Shown piece after piece: positions 23,301 through 34,800 of a stretch of DNA of 64,000 bases. Each line of letters starts with the position of its first letter. The stretch's first letter is position 1. The notes beneath the pieces are model-generated. The model saw nothing but the letters and a program-made list of their open reading frames with translations. It ran no database searches and was not told where the DNA came from. This DNA is from Pieris napi (Eukaryota; Arthropoda; Insecta; Lepidoptera; Pieridae), in the NCBI RefSeq assembly GCF_905475465.1, contig NC_062252.1, forward strand, positions 310,001-374,000, read 5' to 3'. Both the position numbers and the translations under genes were made by a program.

Positions 23301-26300
23301 CGGCAGGTTACGGCTATCCCTCGAGTGATAAGCCCTTCGTGGAGCCACTTCGCCCATCTTCCTCGCTTCGAGGAGGTAATAGTGTATCAGCTCAGCTATA
23401 TCCTCCGGCGGAGGAGCCCAACCGATAGTCACCGATGTCGCCGAAAATCCATTGATGGAAATATTCGGGACGAATATAGGATCTCTGTCCAAAGTCCGAA
23501 CGGTCGATTCATATATGTGTGGCTTGCTCTGACCGTGCACAGTGGTCACTTCCAACTTTAATTGGTATTTCGTTGACTTCTCTAAGCCTTCCATGACAAA
23601 CGATATATTCTTGACTCCAATTTTCTCTCTTGTGTAAAGACTGAAATCCGTCGAGGGTAATTTCCTATACATTAGGTTGTAGAACCTTATTGGCGAGTTG
23701 TACGACCTCACTGTCCAGTTAACGAAAAGTTGTGAAGCGCTGATGGGTATCACCGTGTCTATCACGACTTGGGGTGGAGCGAAGACTATGACGTCAACGT
23801 TTCCGGTGATATTTAGTGACGTCACATTGTCGAATATTTGACAGATGTAGGTCCCGTTGTCTTCGGGACTGTGTATCCGAAGGTCGTAGTTACTTTGGAT
23901 TTCTTTTAGACTAATTTTGTTAGGCGGCTTCGTTGTAAGATCTGTTATTTCGTCATCTTTGCCCTGTTTCCACCATTTCACTTCGCTGGGTTTATATACT
24001 GAAAATAATTAAAATTAGGTTGGTTTAATATTTATTCTTCTGGTTTAAAAAAACGACTCGGTTCTGTGACTATCAAAGAGGATTGACATAGCTTAATGTT
24101 CACAAATTGCACAAAGGACATCAATAAAAAAATGTTGGGGATAGAATCATCATCATCACACTGGCTGACTTTACAAGAATTGCATTATTTATAATTAACA
24201 ATTTTCTTAACCTACAAAGAAATAATTAAAATTATTAAAAAGAAAATCAAAACAAATTTAAAAAGTTTGGTCCCTGGAAAGGTTCACTGCCACAGGGACC
24301 AAACCTTTTTAATTTGTTTTGATTTTCTTTTTATTTATAATTAGTTTTTTTTTAAATTTATTTATATTACAGAATAATACAATTAAATCATAATGTGTTA
24401 CATTAGAAAGCCGCTGTAGTTTGTATAAATGTAACCATAGCAGTCTTGTTAAGGAACGCGACAAATGAATATAAAAGTAGTTTTTTAATTTATCTTTTAT
24501 GTTGGTTAAGCTAACTAATAACTGACTGGACTTGCCGCGGTAGCAAATACTCTCGCCATATACGTTGTTTTCTCTCGATGTACTGAGGTGAACTTGTGTT
24601 ACCGCTCGGGTCTGTACGTCATGATCTACTCTTTTTTTATGTCATCTCGAAAAAAGTGCTCCACTAGAAGACATTTATTTACTTTTTCTGTTATGGACAG
24701 TATCTGGCAGTGTTTAAAAATTCCTCTTTCTTCATTTTTAAATGAGTCGAGCACATTTCTCGAGACAATGTGTTTGTTATAAAAAGGTTTAGGTTTTATG
24801 TTTTCTTGTTTCGTTTACATTATGTTCTTAGTTTAATTTTTATATTAATAAGTTTTCTATTCTATTAGTATTAAGTTACCAAGTATATAATAGAAAATAA
24901 GTAAATAAATCGTGCTTTAGTATTTTATACCTAGGAAGTAGGAACCGATAAAAAAGTTAAGATATTTTACGTGTTTCAACACGGAACGGACTGACTTTTA
25001 GGTCAGTCCGGACATAATTTCAAAATTGTACAGCTCTTTAGCAAATGTTTCAAACAAATTATGTGACCTTAGCAACGTAAAACTTAAACTGTTAAAAATT
25101 TTATAACATTTCTTAGAAACGAGTGCACTTTCGTTAAAATTGTCAACACGGCGAATATTTTTATGAAAGATGCAGTAAACCCTGTCGAGTGCAGGTATTT
25201 ATTCAATTCCATATTTTTCTACATTTAAACTTTATATTACGTATACTTGTACTTATACAATTTATAAGTATTTATTTATAACCGATAGTCGTAACAGCCG
25301 ATGACGTTGTTATTAAGTACCTAATACAATAGAATATAGCTGTATGTATTTTTCTACCCTAAACCTAAATTGAGGTATATATAAACTAGAATTTGACAGG
25401 GGAACAGTTCGATAAACATCATTGTACCTATATTTACAAGGATTTGAATGAAAAGAAGAACTAAGATCTCTTCTGTAAGGGTTTCACTGAAAGGTTATAG
25501 ATATTTATATATTAACTAGCTGACCCGGCAAACGTCGTTTTGCCATGTATATTATTTCTGGGAAACATTTTTTAGTTCAATAAAAATAACTATCTACTAT
25601 AATAAAAAATAGTGGTTGATCGTAGAGGGGTAAAAATTAAGGGTTGTATGTATTTCTGTATGTTGTATCATAAAAAGTAAACAAAAAAAAACTAGTCTAG
25701 AAATAAAAAAAAACTATTTGCGATGGACACCCCTTATAACTTAAGGGTTTGAAAATAGATAGTAGCCGATTCTTAGACTTACTGAATATGAATAAAAAAT
25801 TTCATAAGAATCGGTCGAGCCTTTTCGGAGGAGTAGGTAAGGGAACGAACATTGTGACACGAGAATTTTATATATATAGATGCCCAAGCCCGCTAAACAA
25901 ATTTGTATACGCCGAGAGATTACAGTTACAAGTAGGAAACTACAGCGATCGTCGGCATTAAACAATATAATATACATAGACTTTACCTTCAAAAACACAC
26001 TCCAACGTGACATTGACCTGGTCGGACGCATTCTGCTTGATAGGACCGGCCGTGTTCCTCACCAATTTTCCGGGAAAACTTAGATCCAGTATGACCATTT
26101 TATCTGACCTCTTCTCCCCCAGTTTCGCTACACACGTGTAGTTCCCATCATCGCTGGCTGTTGTGTTTGTTATCGACACGTTACTGAGTCTATATTTCTG
26201 CTGGTTCCCGTCTAAGTCTTTTTTGTGCAATAGTTTCTCTTCAGTGTTTTCTTTGATTCTGTAATGTTATATTAATTTTTACACAAGTCGTGTGTACATA

Positions 26301-29300
26301 TAAACGCAGGAAAAGCTATTTCCTCCGTGTGACAATAGGCAACACGATACTTAGTAATAGTCTGCTTAAGACTAACATATAGTTCGCACTTTTACGGGTA
26401 ATAACTGGCCGTCATTAGTAAAAATTTATTTTCTAGTAACCATTAGTTACGTTATGTTTGAACTATGTCAAGGTAACTTTTATTTTAACCGTCGCAATTT
26501 ATGTGCATAATTTTGTGGATTATTTTTTTAATTAAAGAAATTATTTATGTAAATATTTCTCTTTTGCGAAGAAGGGTCAAGTCTTAGCGTGAACGATTAT
26601 CTCGTATGTGAATAACGAATAGGATTTTGTCATACGTAGTTATTTTAATATAGTACATAGTTTCGTAAACATTGTATATTAAAACAACAAAAAATATAAG
26701 GAAATTCTGGAACTAAAATAGACAAATACATCTACAAATTGTATTTATTCAGATAAATATATAATCTTATTATAAATGTTATTTATGGAGTAAAGGACAA
26801 ACCAATAAATAAGAAATAGGATGGCGTAGGCGCATATTTTCTCATACATTTAGGTCAACAATGTCAACGGGGTCAGACCACAGCATAGGTAATATCAATT
26901 ACAATACAACAACGAAAGAACACTTGCCAAGTTTGTTCAGTTATTCGTCAAACAAAAACAGTCTGGGTTACATAAAGATTTTAATTAGCGCTTAGGTCTC
27001 TCTGAGACTACTTTAATTTAAAACAAAACTGTTTTTAATTACGCTTTAACGCCCACAAGCAATATTTTTCAGGCATCTATTATTTTATAAAATTAAATTA
27101 CAAATAATATAATATAGAAAAACGTAAAATTGAATTTTAATGTAAAGAATACAATAAAATATAGGAAATCATTTAAAATAAATATATTTTTTTAGTACCA
27201 AAATCAGTGTATCGGCCAAAAATCTATGATTAATAGTTGAATAGCGACGAAGCACCAAACGTAGTGGGAAATTGAAAGATCAATATTAGCTTCGTTAAAA
27301 GTTTAAAGCTTTATCCTTTAAAAGCAAACCTATCAGGAGCTGACTGATAACCCGACCTACTTGCAGTGCAATTCAATTAGTTTTTTTATCGTATGACAGC
27401 GAATATTAATCCAAGCTTATACGATGAATGCGACATTAAAAAATGAAACCATAACCTAAGTAGGTTAGATTTACTGAAAATATTATCAATGGAAATGCAT
27501 AGTTGATATTGCTTTTATAATCTTGTCTTAAATTGTAATTCTCATGATAGAAACGACCTGCCCCTAAATCGGTATAGCTGATACAGATGAAAGAAGAAGC
27601 CGAGTATTTTCGAAGTATTATTTTTTACATTTCTATTATATCATAACAACGTAGGCGTGAATAAATGATTAATAATAGGTCCATTGCTATTGATTCAAGG
27701 TCTCACTCAACCCCCATCAAGATACGTGACACTTGACCAACGATGAGACCACTTCAACGAAAAATGTCACTCATCGGATGAACTCAGTTTATTTAATATG
27801 ACAATTTGTGGTAGTAAAATAAATAAGATAGGATTTGTTTATGCACTTCTTGCTAAGTCCATCATATTCCTTTTTTTAGTTTTTCTCTTACTAGGGTTAC
27901 CTGGAAGAGATCGCTTGTTAGTGATAAGGCCGCCTGTTGCATCCCTTATACTTAGTTTTTATGTATTATGTTATTCGTTTTGTATAAAAGTAACGAAGTG
28001 TGAAAAAATAAATACTAAATTAAATGCCTTTATAATAATTGAAGTAGGTAATGCTAACAAAGTAGTAGACGAAAATTTGTTAATGCGTTTACGAGATCAA
28101 CAGACAGATATGTCCCTTCCCGCCTCTTTTACGCGTCGGTGCCTTAAAAAGGTACTTATAAGCTTTCATTAGGGACGGAAAAAACATAAATATAGATATA
28201 TATCTTGTTAGAAATCAAGGAGGACTGTAAGCTATTAAGCAAAATACAAATAAAATTATTACTTAAAGTTACAGTAAAAGATATAAGTCGAATTTGATTA
28301 AAAAATAATTGCTAAAATCATTAATATGTACCTCTCATTAAATTTCACAGGTGCCCCATTATAAAGCCATTCCACCTGAACCTCACTCGGAGCAACACTG
28401 CAGCTTATGTTAGATGACCCACCAAGCTCACCCTTTGATGATAAGTCCAGAATCTCTGCCACATCTTGAGCTGTAAGATGAGTTACAATCACGTTATTGT
28501 ATACAGACTCTTTGTGAGAGCATCTAGAACATTTGTAGATTTCCTAATATACATAAGTAATTTGCAAAACTAGTGTAAAACATATGAAAAATATTTTAAA
28601 AGACAACAGTAATTTTATTCTTGTTCTGTGAACTTGACTGAAAAATATACAAAATTATTTATTGTATCTGCTCTATTTCTTTTCTAGTTCAAGTTCATTA
28701 TTATTGAATGAAAGTTATACACAATATTTCTTATAACATATTATAATAATCAGTTAACTTATTATAAAAATCTTTAAAACTTCAATTGAAAGTTTTTATA
28801 ACATAATGTGAATTTAAGAATGTACTCATATTATATTGATATAAAAAATTTCAAGGGTTTTTCATGTTTAGTTATTTAAATAAACCATACAATTAAATTA
28901 AATCTCTGATAGTTACAGGTTTAAAACACCCCGAGTTTAGTTCCATGTGTGAGTACACTCCCACAAGTATTGAAAGCTGAAAGTCAAATACTTCACACCT
29001 ACGAGAGGCTCTCATGTGCACCCCTGGTGTAACGTTGAAAACAACTACTTAAAACAATAGCTTACCCAAAACAAAGTTTTGTGTATATTATTTCTGTTTA
29101 GTAGATACTACTAAACAGAAATAAGTATATTTATGATTGTCTGTGTGTAATAAATGAAGATGAATCAAATGACTGCTTTTCTAAATAAATTGACTTTATA
29201 AACCTTTTTATTTTGTTCCAGTAGATAATATGTTTCATATTAAAAAAATAGGTAGATTTAGTTTCCCTTTATAATAAATAATATAAATTACTTTAATACC

Positions 29301-31139
29301 TTTAGTGCTTATAAGTTGCCAAAAAGTTGATATAAGATGCTATAAATATCAAACTTCTGTTGTTGTCAAGTCTGATACATTTTAGACATTATAAGTGTGA
29401 ATGAGCATTTTGTCATATTACAAATTATCTATCCTATAATAATTCAATATCTTAAATAAATTATTTTATATTATCATAAAACATTTTTATAAAAATGTGA
29501 GTTTTCAGGTTTCTATACATGCCTAAAATTTAACCACTTAGCCACTGTGGTAGTACACTAAAGTTATTTACACAAATACCGAGGATACATATTTACTAAT
29601 TAAAAGGAGGAAAGATTTGTATAGTTGTAATAAATAAATTAACTACTAGACTAATTTAAAACTCCCTCTCACTGTTAAAATTGGACAATTTCCCTTAGTA
29701 TAGGTATAGTATATTTTTATCTTAAAAACAAACAAACAAAGTCTATTATAGCAGAACCGGGACAGACCGCTAGTTAAGATGAAATAGAATTTAAAGCCTA
29801 AGAAAAAAAGAAACTTATTTTGAGACTTAATTTAATGTAGGATAAGATACTATACTCTTTCATATTACAAATTAGATGATTATATTCAAGATAAGAATGC
29901 TTGGAAACATGCTGGTCCTGCTCCATAGGACAGTCCTATGATTGGCTCTATAGCCTGGACAAAATCAAATTGGTTGCTGATTTTTTGCTTTAGCATATTT
30001 TTGTTATTATTATTATTATTTTTTTTTAATTTATATAATGCTACAAATGTAATTATTATTTTTTTTTGTATCTCACACACTGTTTTGTTGTGTTTTTTTA
30101 ATATTTTTATTACTCTTTAATGTTAATATTCTACGGTTTCGATATTTGTAAATATGTGAGGAACATGTATACTAACTTTTTTAGTATAGTAGTTTATTCT
30201 AAGAGTACATTGTCTTCACATATAATTATTTAACAAATGTAACAAAATATTGTAAACCTATTTTAAAAGAGTAAGTGTGGAGTTTCTTGCCCATTCTTCT
30301 CCACACGAAACTACCTTTTGGAAGGGGCAACTAGAATCATCTTTATATATTTTTTTTTTGACGTTCAAAAGTGCCATTTTAGATGGTCTAATTGAAATAA
30401 ACGATTTGACTTTTTGACTTTTCTTTTCTATCACTGACCACAAGTACTTTAAATCATTTAAAATAATAGATTGTGTAAATAATGCATTAAGTTGGCTTTG
30501 TATCTTATAAAAGTAGTATAAATTAGGATGTAACATAGAGTATCTAAAATATATTCCCAACAAAACAATGCATCTGCTTTATCTGTATGTTTATAGTTAG
30601 TTATTAGTTAAAGTAGATGGTAGTGTGAAATTATAGCAGGTACATTAATTCTCATTTCTTAGTCATACACAGCATTTAAATACAATATCGTAGAACCATC
30701 AGTCATCAGATAATTAGTGAATTGCATCTCTTGAGCCAGCAAGAATTTATTCATAAACAATAATAAATTATGAAGTTTAGAAAGCCCATAATAAATGCCG
30801 CCTACACATATTAGACAAGGGTACGGTTTAGTAAAAATATAGTCATCTTTCCGTATATACTAATAAGCTTATAGTAACTATATTTCTTGCAAAAACTCCA
30901 TCTGGGGTAAAGCAATACCTCATTGCGAGTATGTTTGTGAAAAAATATAGATTCCCACAAGCTACGAAACTTGAAAAACAGTAATTACAGAAATAATGTG
31001 ACAATATGCTTCACTTACAGTTTGTTTTATTTATACATATTGTTTACAACTTACCTAAAACCGGATAACAAAGTGCAATACACCCGAAATAAAGCGCAAA
31101 TGTTACGGGGCACTTCCTCACCAAGTGAACTACAGTCAT
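11352..31139 (-). CDS. Ptp69D: Receptor-type tyrosine phosphatase 69D ortholog (27 coding exons)
   Basis: Membrane receptor phosphatase that in Drosophila guides motor and photoreceptor axons. Exons in transcript order: 31055-31139, 28332-28470, 25987-26258, 23256-23998, 22548-22727, 21913-22019, 21519-21663, 21325-21404, 20931-21068, 20401-20664, 19897-20024, 19708-19817, 19087-19223, 18860-19001, 17901-18077, [microexon 17304-17324], 16673-16884, 16128-16231, 15299-15438, 14654-14845, 14323-14472, 13980-14157, 13757-13872, 13430-13561, 12848-13002, 12050-12185, 11352-11423. Every intron is GT-AG and all phases close: 1,477 aa, or 1,484 with the microexon. Signal peptide 1-28; Ig1 (Cys52-Cys117); Ig2 (Cys162-Cys218); three FN3 about 232-545; KRERR furin-like site 707-711; membrane span about 798-818; D1 about 905-1165 with WKD loop (Asp1086) and HCSAGVGRTG (Cys1119, Arg1125); D2 about 1240-1465 with WPT (1372-1374) and HCQYGTERS (Cys1408, Arg1414). 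Numbering omits the microexon. D1 is predicted active, D2 impaired. The domain set and D1/D2 signatures match fly Ptp69D. Confidence 0.93.
12357..12452 (+). pseudogene. 5S rRNA-derived pseudogene, 5'-truncated
   Basis: From CCACTGGTTCTCGTCCGATC to GTGATGTTGGCT this matches the 3' ~97 of the usual 120 nt of insect 5S rRNA. It includes the internal control region (AAGTTAAGCAACGTCGGGC and TGGATGGGTTGCCGCCTGGG) and is followed by a run of eight T, an RNA polymerase III terminator. The first ~23 nt of the gene are missing. It sits inside an intron of the Ptp69D ortholog on the opposite strand. It is a solitary pseudogene or a fragment of a 5S-derived SINE. Confidence 0.75.
12705..12761. repeat. 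Two-copy tandem repeat of about 28 bp
   Basis: AGGTGTCGGTTTTTTTGTGACG is followed directly by AGGTGTCGGTTTTTGTGACG, with a short spacer of related sequence. Minor intronic repeat in the Ptp69D ortholog. Confidence 0.5.
15505..15798 (-). mobile_element. tRNA-derived SINE, copy 1 (minus strand)
   Basis: On the minus strand the element starts near 15798 with a tRNA-like head (TAATGGCTTCAGCGTGCGAC, then GTTCGATCCCCGGCTGTGCA as a B-box-like part). The body has TGTGCGCATTTAACGTTTGC and CGAACGGTGAAGG, and it ends in GGTTGTAGCGCCACTGATTT and an A/T-rich tail. The same element, plus strand, occurs at 36908-37158. Intronic in the Ptp69D ortholog, same orientation as the gene. Confidence 0.8.
16532..16660 (+). 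mobile_element. LINE 3' fragment in intron
   Basis: Reads in frame through LLTSELWNRLPVEVFPGRYD then LQLFKERVYSSLKGLGQ and a stop. This is the hallmark C-terminal end of an insect non-LTR reverse-transcriptase ORF. It lies in an intron of the Ptp69D ortholog, on the opposite strand, ending 12 bases before an exon boundary. Confidence 0.65.
17304..17324 (-). CDS. Ptp69D: 21-nt in-frame cassette microexon of Ptp69D (DPSDHNQ)
   Basis: On the minus strand a pyrimidine-rich tract ending in CTTACTCAG precedes GACCCCTCGGACCACAACCAG, followed by GTACTG. The 21 bases encode DPSDHNQ. Both flanking exons meet at phase 0 (GYK before, ERKKF after), so inclusion or skipping keeps the frame. It inserts seven residues into the D1 phosphatase domain at the hairpin between the DYINANYVMGYK strand and the next strand. 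No transcript evidence is available. Splice-site quality and zero phase make a chance match unlikely, but not impossible. Confidence 0.65.
18375..18565. repeat. Dispersed repeat, copy 2
   Basis: Second copy of the repeat at 7131-7340, same orientation, beginning near CCAACGCTGGGCACACTGAT and ending around GTCCAGACCTAGCTC. Intronic in the Ptp69D ortholog, 0.3 kb from an exon. Confidence 0.5.
22166..22390 (-). mobile_element. LINE 3' fragment (minus strand) in intron
   Basis: On the minus strand it reads GCGAACCAATTCGACTTATG and ends with CATCAGATGAGCCTCCTGCCCGTTTGACCCC, the same 3' end as the fragments at 1-250 and 47288-47450. It fills most of the intron between the third FN3 exon and the next exon of the Ptp69D ortholog. 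Confidence 0.6.
24237..24332. repeat. Near-perfect 40-bp stem hairpin in intron
   Basis: The arm at 24237-24275 (ending GTTTGGTCCCTG) is complementary to 24293-24332 (starting CAGGGACCAAAC). There is about one bulge on each side over 40 bp and a 17-base loop. It lies in the large intron of the Ptp69D ortholog between the Ig2 and FN3 exons. Possible miniature foldback element or pre-miRNA-like hairpin. Confidence 0.7.
25513..25882 (+). mobile_element. Dispersed repeat beginning CTAGCTGACCCGGC
   Basis: Runs from CTAGCTGACCCGGCAAACGT to GAGAATTTTATATATATAGA. It looks like a dispersed insect repeat family with a conserved head and a TA-rich tail, possibly the 3' part of a non-LTR element. Intronic in the Ptp69D ortholog, ending about 105 bases from the Ig1/Ig2 exon. 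Class uncertain. Confidence 0.45.
26259..28331. other. Intron 2 of the Ptp69D ortholog
   Basis: Two kilobases of AT-rich intron. A 124-codon plus-strand open frame at 27798-28172 shows no recognisable domain or codon signal and is probably chance. I see nothing else in it. Confidence 0.45.
28471..31054. other. Intron 1 of the Ptp69D ortholog
   Basis: AT-rich intron of 2.6 kb separating the signal-peptide exon from the first Ig exon. It holds a 17-bp palindrome (29088-29124) and a TTATTA microsatellite near 30004-30022. No gene seen. Confidence 0.5.
29088..29124. repeat. Perfect palindrome, 17-bp stem
   Basis: TTATTTCTGTTTAGTAG, then ATA, then CTACTAAACAGAAATAA. A perfect inverted repeat with a 3-base loop in intron 1 of the Ptp69D ortholog. 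Confidence 0.7.
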
Positions 31140-31802
31140 GGCGGAAGAAGCTATCTTTCACATAAAATACACGAGGAGCCACAATAGTAAACTCATTGCA
31201 TGTTTGTTATTTCATGTTCTATTCACTTACACGACGATATCACTGATTAATTCTATATTTATCACAATAAAATTTTTACAAAGCGGCTGACACCCAAAGC
31301 CGAACAAACAATCTTCTTTTTTTATTGGTGTTACTAGCATAAATAACTATTAAAACCATGTACTCTATGCTTGTTAGGGTTGCTATTCCTATTTTTGTAA
31401 AAAGTAAAATAATATGTGTTTTTCAAATATGTACCTAGTTATATAATATGTTGTAGTTTTAAACAAAAACAATGTTACGAAAATAATTTCTTATTTATGT
31501 TATTTTTTAAATATTGTGAATACCATTCAAAACAATCACTACAACTTATTTTGGTAACATGCAACATTACAGTTAAATGTTAAATTTTGATCTTCAGGCA
31601 ACATCTGTTGTTTATTGACAAGATGAATGACAGACGGCGGGGTCCTAGTTCGATGGCATTTTGATGGAAACAATTTAGTGGAAATAAATGACTTGTTGAC
31701 GAGATTAAAACTGCCTGCATGAAATATTGTAGTGAAAATGTGGCGTACGAACAATAATTAGACGTTTTCTACGGGTGGACACCGTTATTTTGTGATACAA
31801 AG
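31140..31802. promoter_or_regulatory. Putative bidirectional promoter between Ptp69D and Ptp99A
   Basis: The 663 bases between the two start codons (31139 on the minus strand, 31803 on the plus strand) must contain both 5' UTRs and both core promoters, unless further non-coding 5' exons lie elsewhere. I see no TATA box at a convincing distance on either side. The region is AT-rich with a GC-richer patch at 31630-31650. Transcription start sites cannot be placed from sequence alone. Confidence 0.5.
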
Positions 31803-34800
31803 ATGTATTTTCAGTACACGTTAGGAGCCATTTTTATTGTATTTATTTTGTGCGTTCATTGTGATAATGCTGGTATTAACAACGAAATATTGGAGATTTA
31901 CGGTAAGTGGCAATATTTATATTTAGAAGTTAGTGTTGTAATATAAATTTAAATTTTAAACGTTATGACTCACAGGATGTAACGCCTATCCTTTGGACGA
32001 TTCCGATATCTCCCTCGAAATCCTATTAAAAGCGGCAAATATATTATAGTACGTACAAACGTATAATACGGATTAGTTTTAATTCTACGATTTGTTACAA
32101 TTGTTTAATTAATTAATTATGTCTTTATTTGCATATTTTTGTTGTAAATTTTCTTATAAGAAAATAGTCTTTAATTAAATCTAGGGCTAGGATTTCGCTT
32201 AGATAAAAACTATCACCGACGTTATTGAAGGTTTTGTAAGATCATGTTTCTCAGAATATTTTACTTTTTCTGACACATAAGGGTGTTATTACCATCTCAC
32301 ATTCATAATTTAATATCTATGTACTGGAACCAGCACTCTATGCATGTTTCCAGTTGAAGACGCCTTCCAGAACATTTCAAAAGTGGCCTACTGCAGCCTA
32401 GTTATTTACAATTATTGCAAACAACTTCAGTTCAAATTAAATATCATTTATCCAATTATAAATGAATGTGTGTTTTAAATTTGCTTAGTAATAGTATTAT
32501 GCAGTAAATTCATAAAATAATAGATTAAAATTAAAATATTATTTGTTTAGTAGTACATACTATGTATAAAAAAACCTTGTTATTAACTTAATTTTCATAT
32601 AAAAGAAAACATTGTTAAATTATCTTAGTATGTTGTATATTAAGCTGGCTGTGAGACATCAGTTAATTGCTTTAAATCTTGACCTTGATCTTCTAATGAC
32701 TAAATTTCAAGATATGTAGTTGTTTTATTTATGTCTACCAGTGTGGTTTACTAGGTAATGGATAGGTAAACTTAATGTACAATATTTAAGAATGAAAAAA
32801 ATAATTATTTGATTGTAAAATCACATTCCTCTTCTTACAACCACAACACCTTGCTCCTCATGACATTGTGAAGCAATGATTCATAGTGATAATATAAATA
32901 AAAAACAAATGTTTAGCCTCTATCAGCAGTAGACATGGTGAATAACAGTGGAAAAAATTAATATTACCACACACATGAAGTCATATCCAACCATACACCA
33001 CCATGGTCTGGATGGACCATAGCCTGGTCATATTTTCCAGAGTAGAAAGACTAGAGATTAATGAAATAAGACTACTCTAAAGCATAAGACTAATAGTTAC
33101 GCAGTTCTTTAAAAGTTATTGGCTTCAAATACCGATAAAAATAATTGGTTTATCTAAAATATGTGCAGTGCAGTGAATCCTAGCAGTCCAAATACAGAAC
33201 AGAAATATTAAGTTTAGTGTAAGCATAAACACAGCCATAATATAAATACAGAAAAATGCTCCATTTCACTTATTTCATGCAATGAAAAGGCTAATTAGAT
33301 AAAAAACAAAATGTTTTCATTGTTAACGGAGGCTTTTCACAAACATTTTTATTTTTCTTTGAGAGTCGTTTGAATAGAAAAATATAGGCCGACAAATTAA
33401 GATTGCACGATTATAACCTAGAAACCCCATTATAGTTGCAATTGCATCTCTTGAACCTTTTAATGGAAAAAGCCATATTGCATATTAGGCTGTTGATACA
33501 ATAATGATGAGGGTTTTATTCAAAGTATTTAAACACAATGTTGGAACAATAGAATACTCTCATTTAATGCCTTGTTTTTTATCATGGATTTATTTATTTT
33601 TACTCTAATATTACACTGATAAAAATATCGAATGTCGTTATTTAAATAGAATACTTTTTTTAGATAAACACAAACAACATTTCATGCCTATGAAGAAAAC
33701 AGGCAAAACAAAAGTACATATAACAACACTAAATATCTAGTAGAATTCTTTAACAAGCGTATATTCGTCTGTAATCCACCTTACCGAAATAAAATATTAA
33801 ACACTTGTAGATTCGGAAACATTTTTTAATTACGCCGCTCAAAAGCCCGCCTCGAGAATATTTTTGAGGAATAAATAAACTTCTTATTCATTCGTATATT
33901 CCTGCCGCTGTTTTCAAGTCTTCCAATAAACTGCTAGAACGCAGAGCCGTGTGTGCCTCGGTGAAGAAGTTTTATTTTTTTGCAATAGGAATTTGAATAA
34001 ATCCTAATCATTTAACAACACCAGAGCCAGGCTTTGACGCAGCTAAACAAATCTATTGCACTTGTATTATTTATATATTATTTGATTCATGATTCGGCTA
34101 AATGCGCTTTTAATAGTGACTGTTTTATAGTCAATCACCTTTTTGTTTCATTTATTTAGACAGCCGACGGGAATACATGTACCTATAAATTCTTCTTAAT
34201 CGTTTTACAATTTGCTTGGGCATTATTTGTCTACTAGATGAGGCTGGCGGAAACCATCAGGTTTAAGACAAAAATCAAATTGAAACAGATAAGTAAATGA
34301 GACCAGGTGACCAAGGGATGTAGTGTAGTGCCACTGGACCAGATGACTTTTTCATAGGCAATTAATCCGCGACCTGGTTTTGAAGCAAATGTGTCGTGCC
34401 AAGTCGGCGAAGATTCGCGCTCAATACCAATCAAGCTAGATCCAATTTTCGTCGGTTAGTTCGTGAAAATTACTGAGCCAAAAACGTTTTATTCCACTTA
34501 TAAGAAGCCAACATTGAACTATATTTTATTTTTTCCGACACTTGCTTGAATGTAACTAAAATGTACGACGTAAATTTTGGACGGTAAGGTAATAATTATA
34601 GTAAAAATGGGTATTCAAACACCCGATATTCAAATTTATTTTAAGTAATAAAAATGAGTTGTTCTGAATCAATTCTATATATCTTAATAGACTTCATCAT
34701 AATACATATTAGAATTCGAGCGCACCAACTCACAAAGACAACGTGCTGTAGCAATTAAAATATTAAGTTACAGAGAATGTTCAACTACAAATTCACGTAA

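Noticed and set aside
27798..28172. 124-codon plus-strand open frame with hydrophobic N-terminus
   Set aside because: No recognisable domain, AT-driven composition, and location inside a Ptp69D intron without promoter or polyadenylation context.
31539..31754. Minus-strand open frame ending with an Ig-like stretch (PEDQNLTFNCNV) just upstream of the Ptp69D gene
   Set aside because: It looks like an Ig strand, but the Ptp69D signal-peptide exon lies downstream at 31055-31139 and joins in phase to the next exon. This frame would precede the signal peptide and has no donor leading to another exon.
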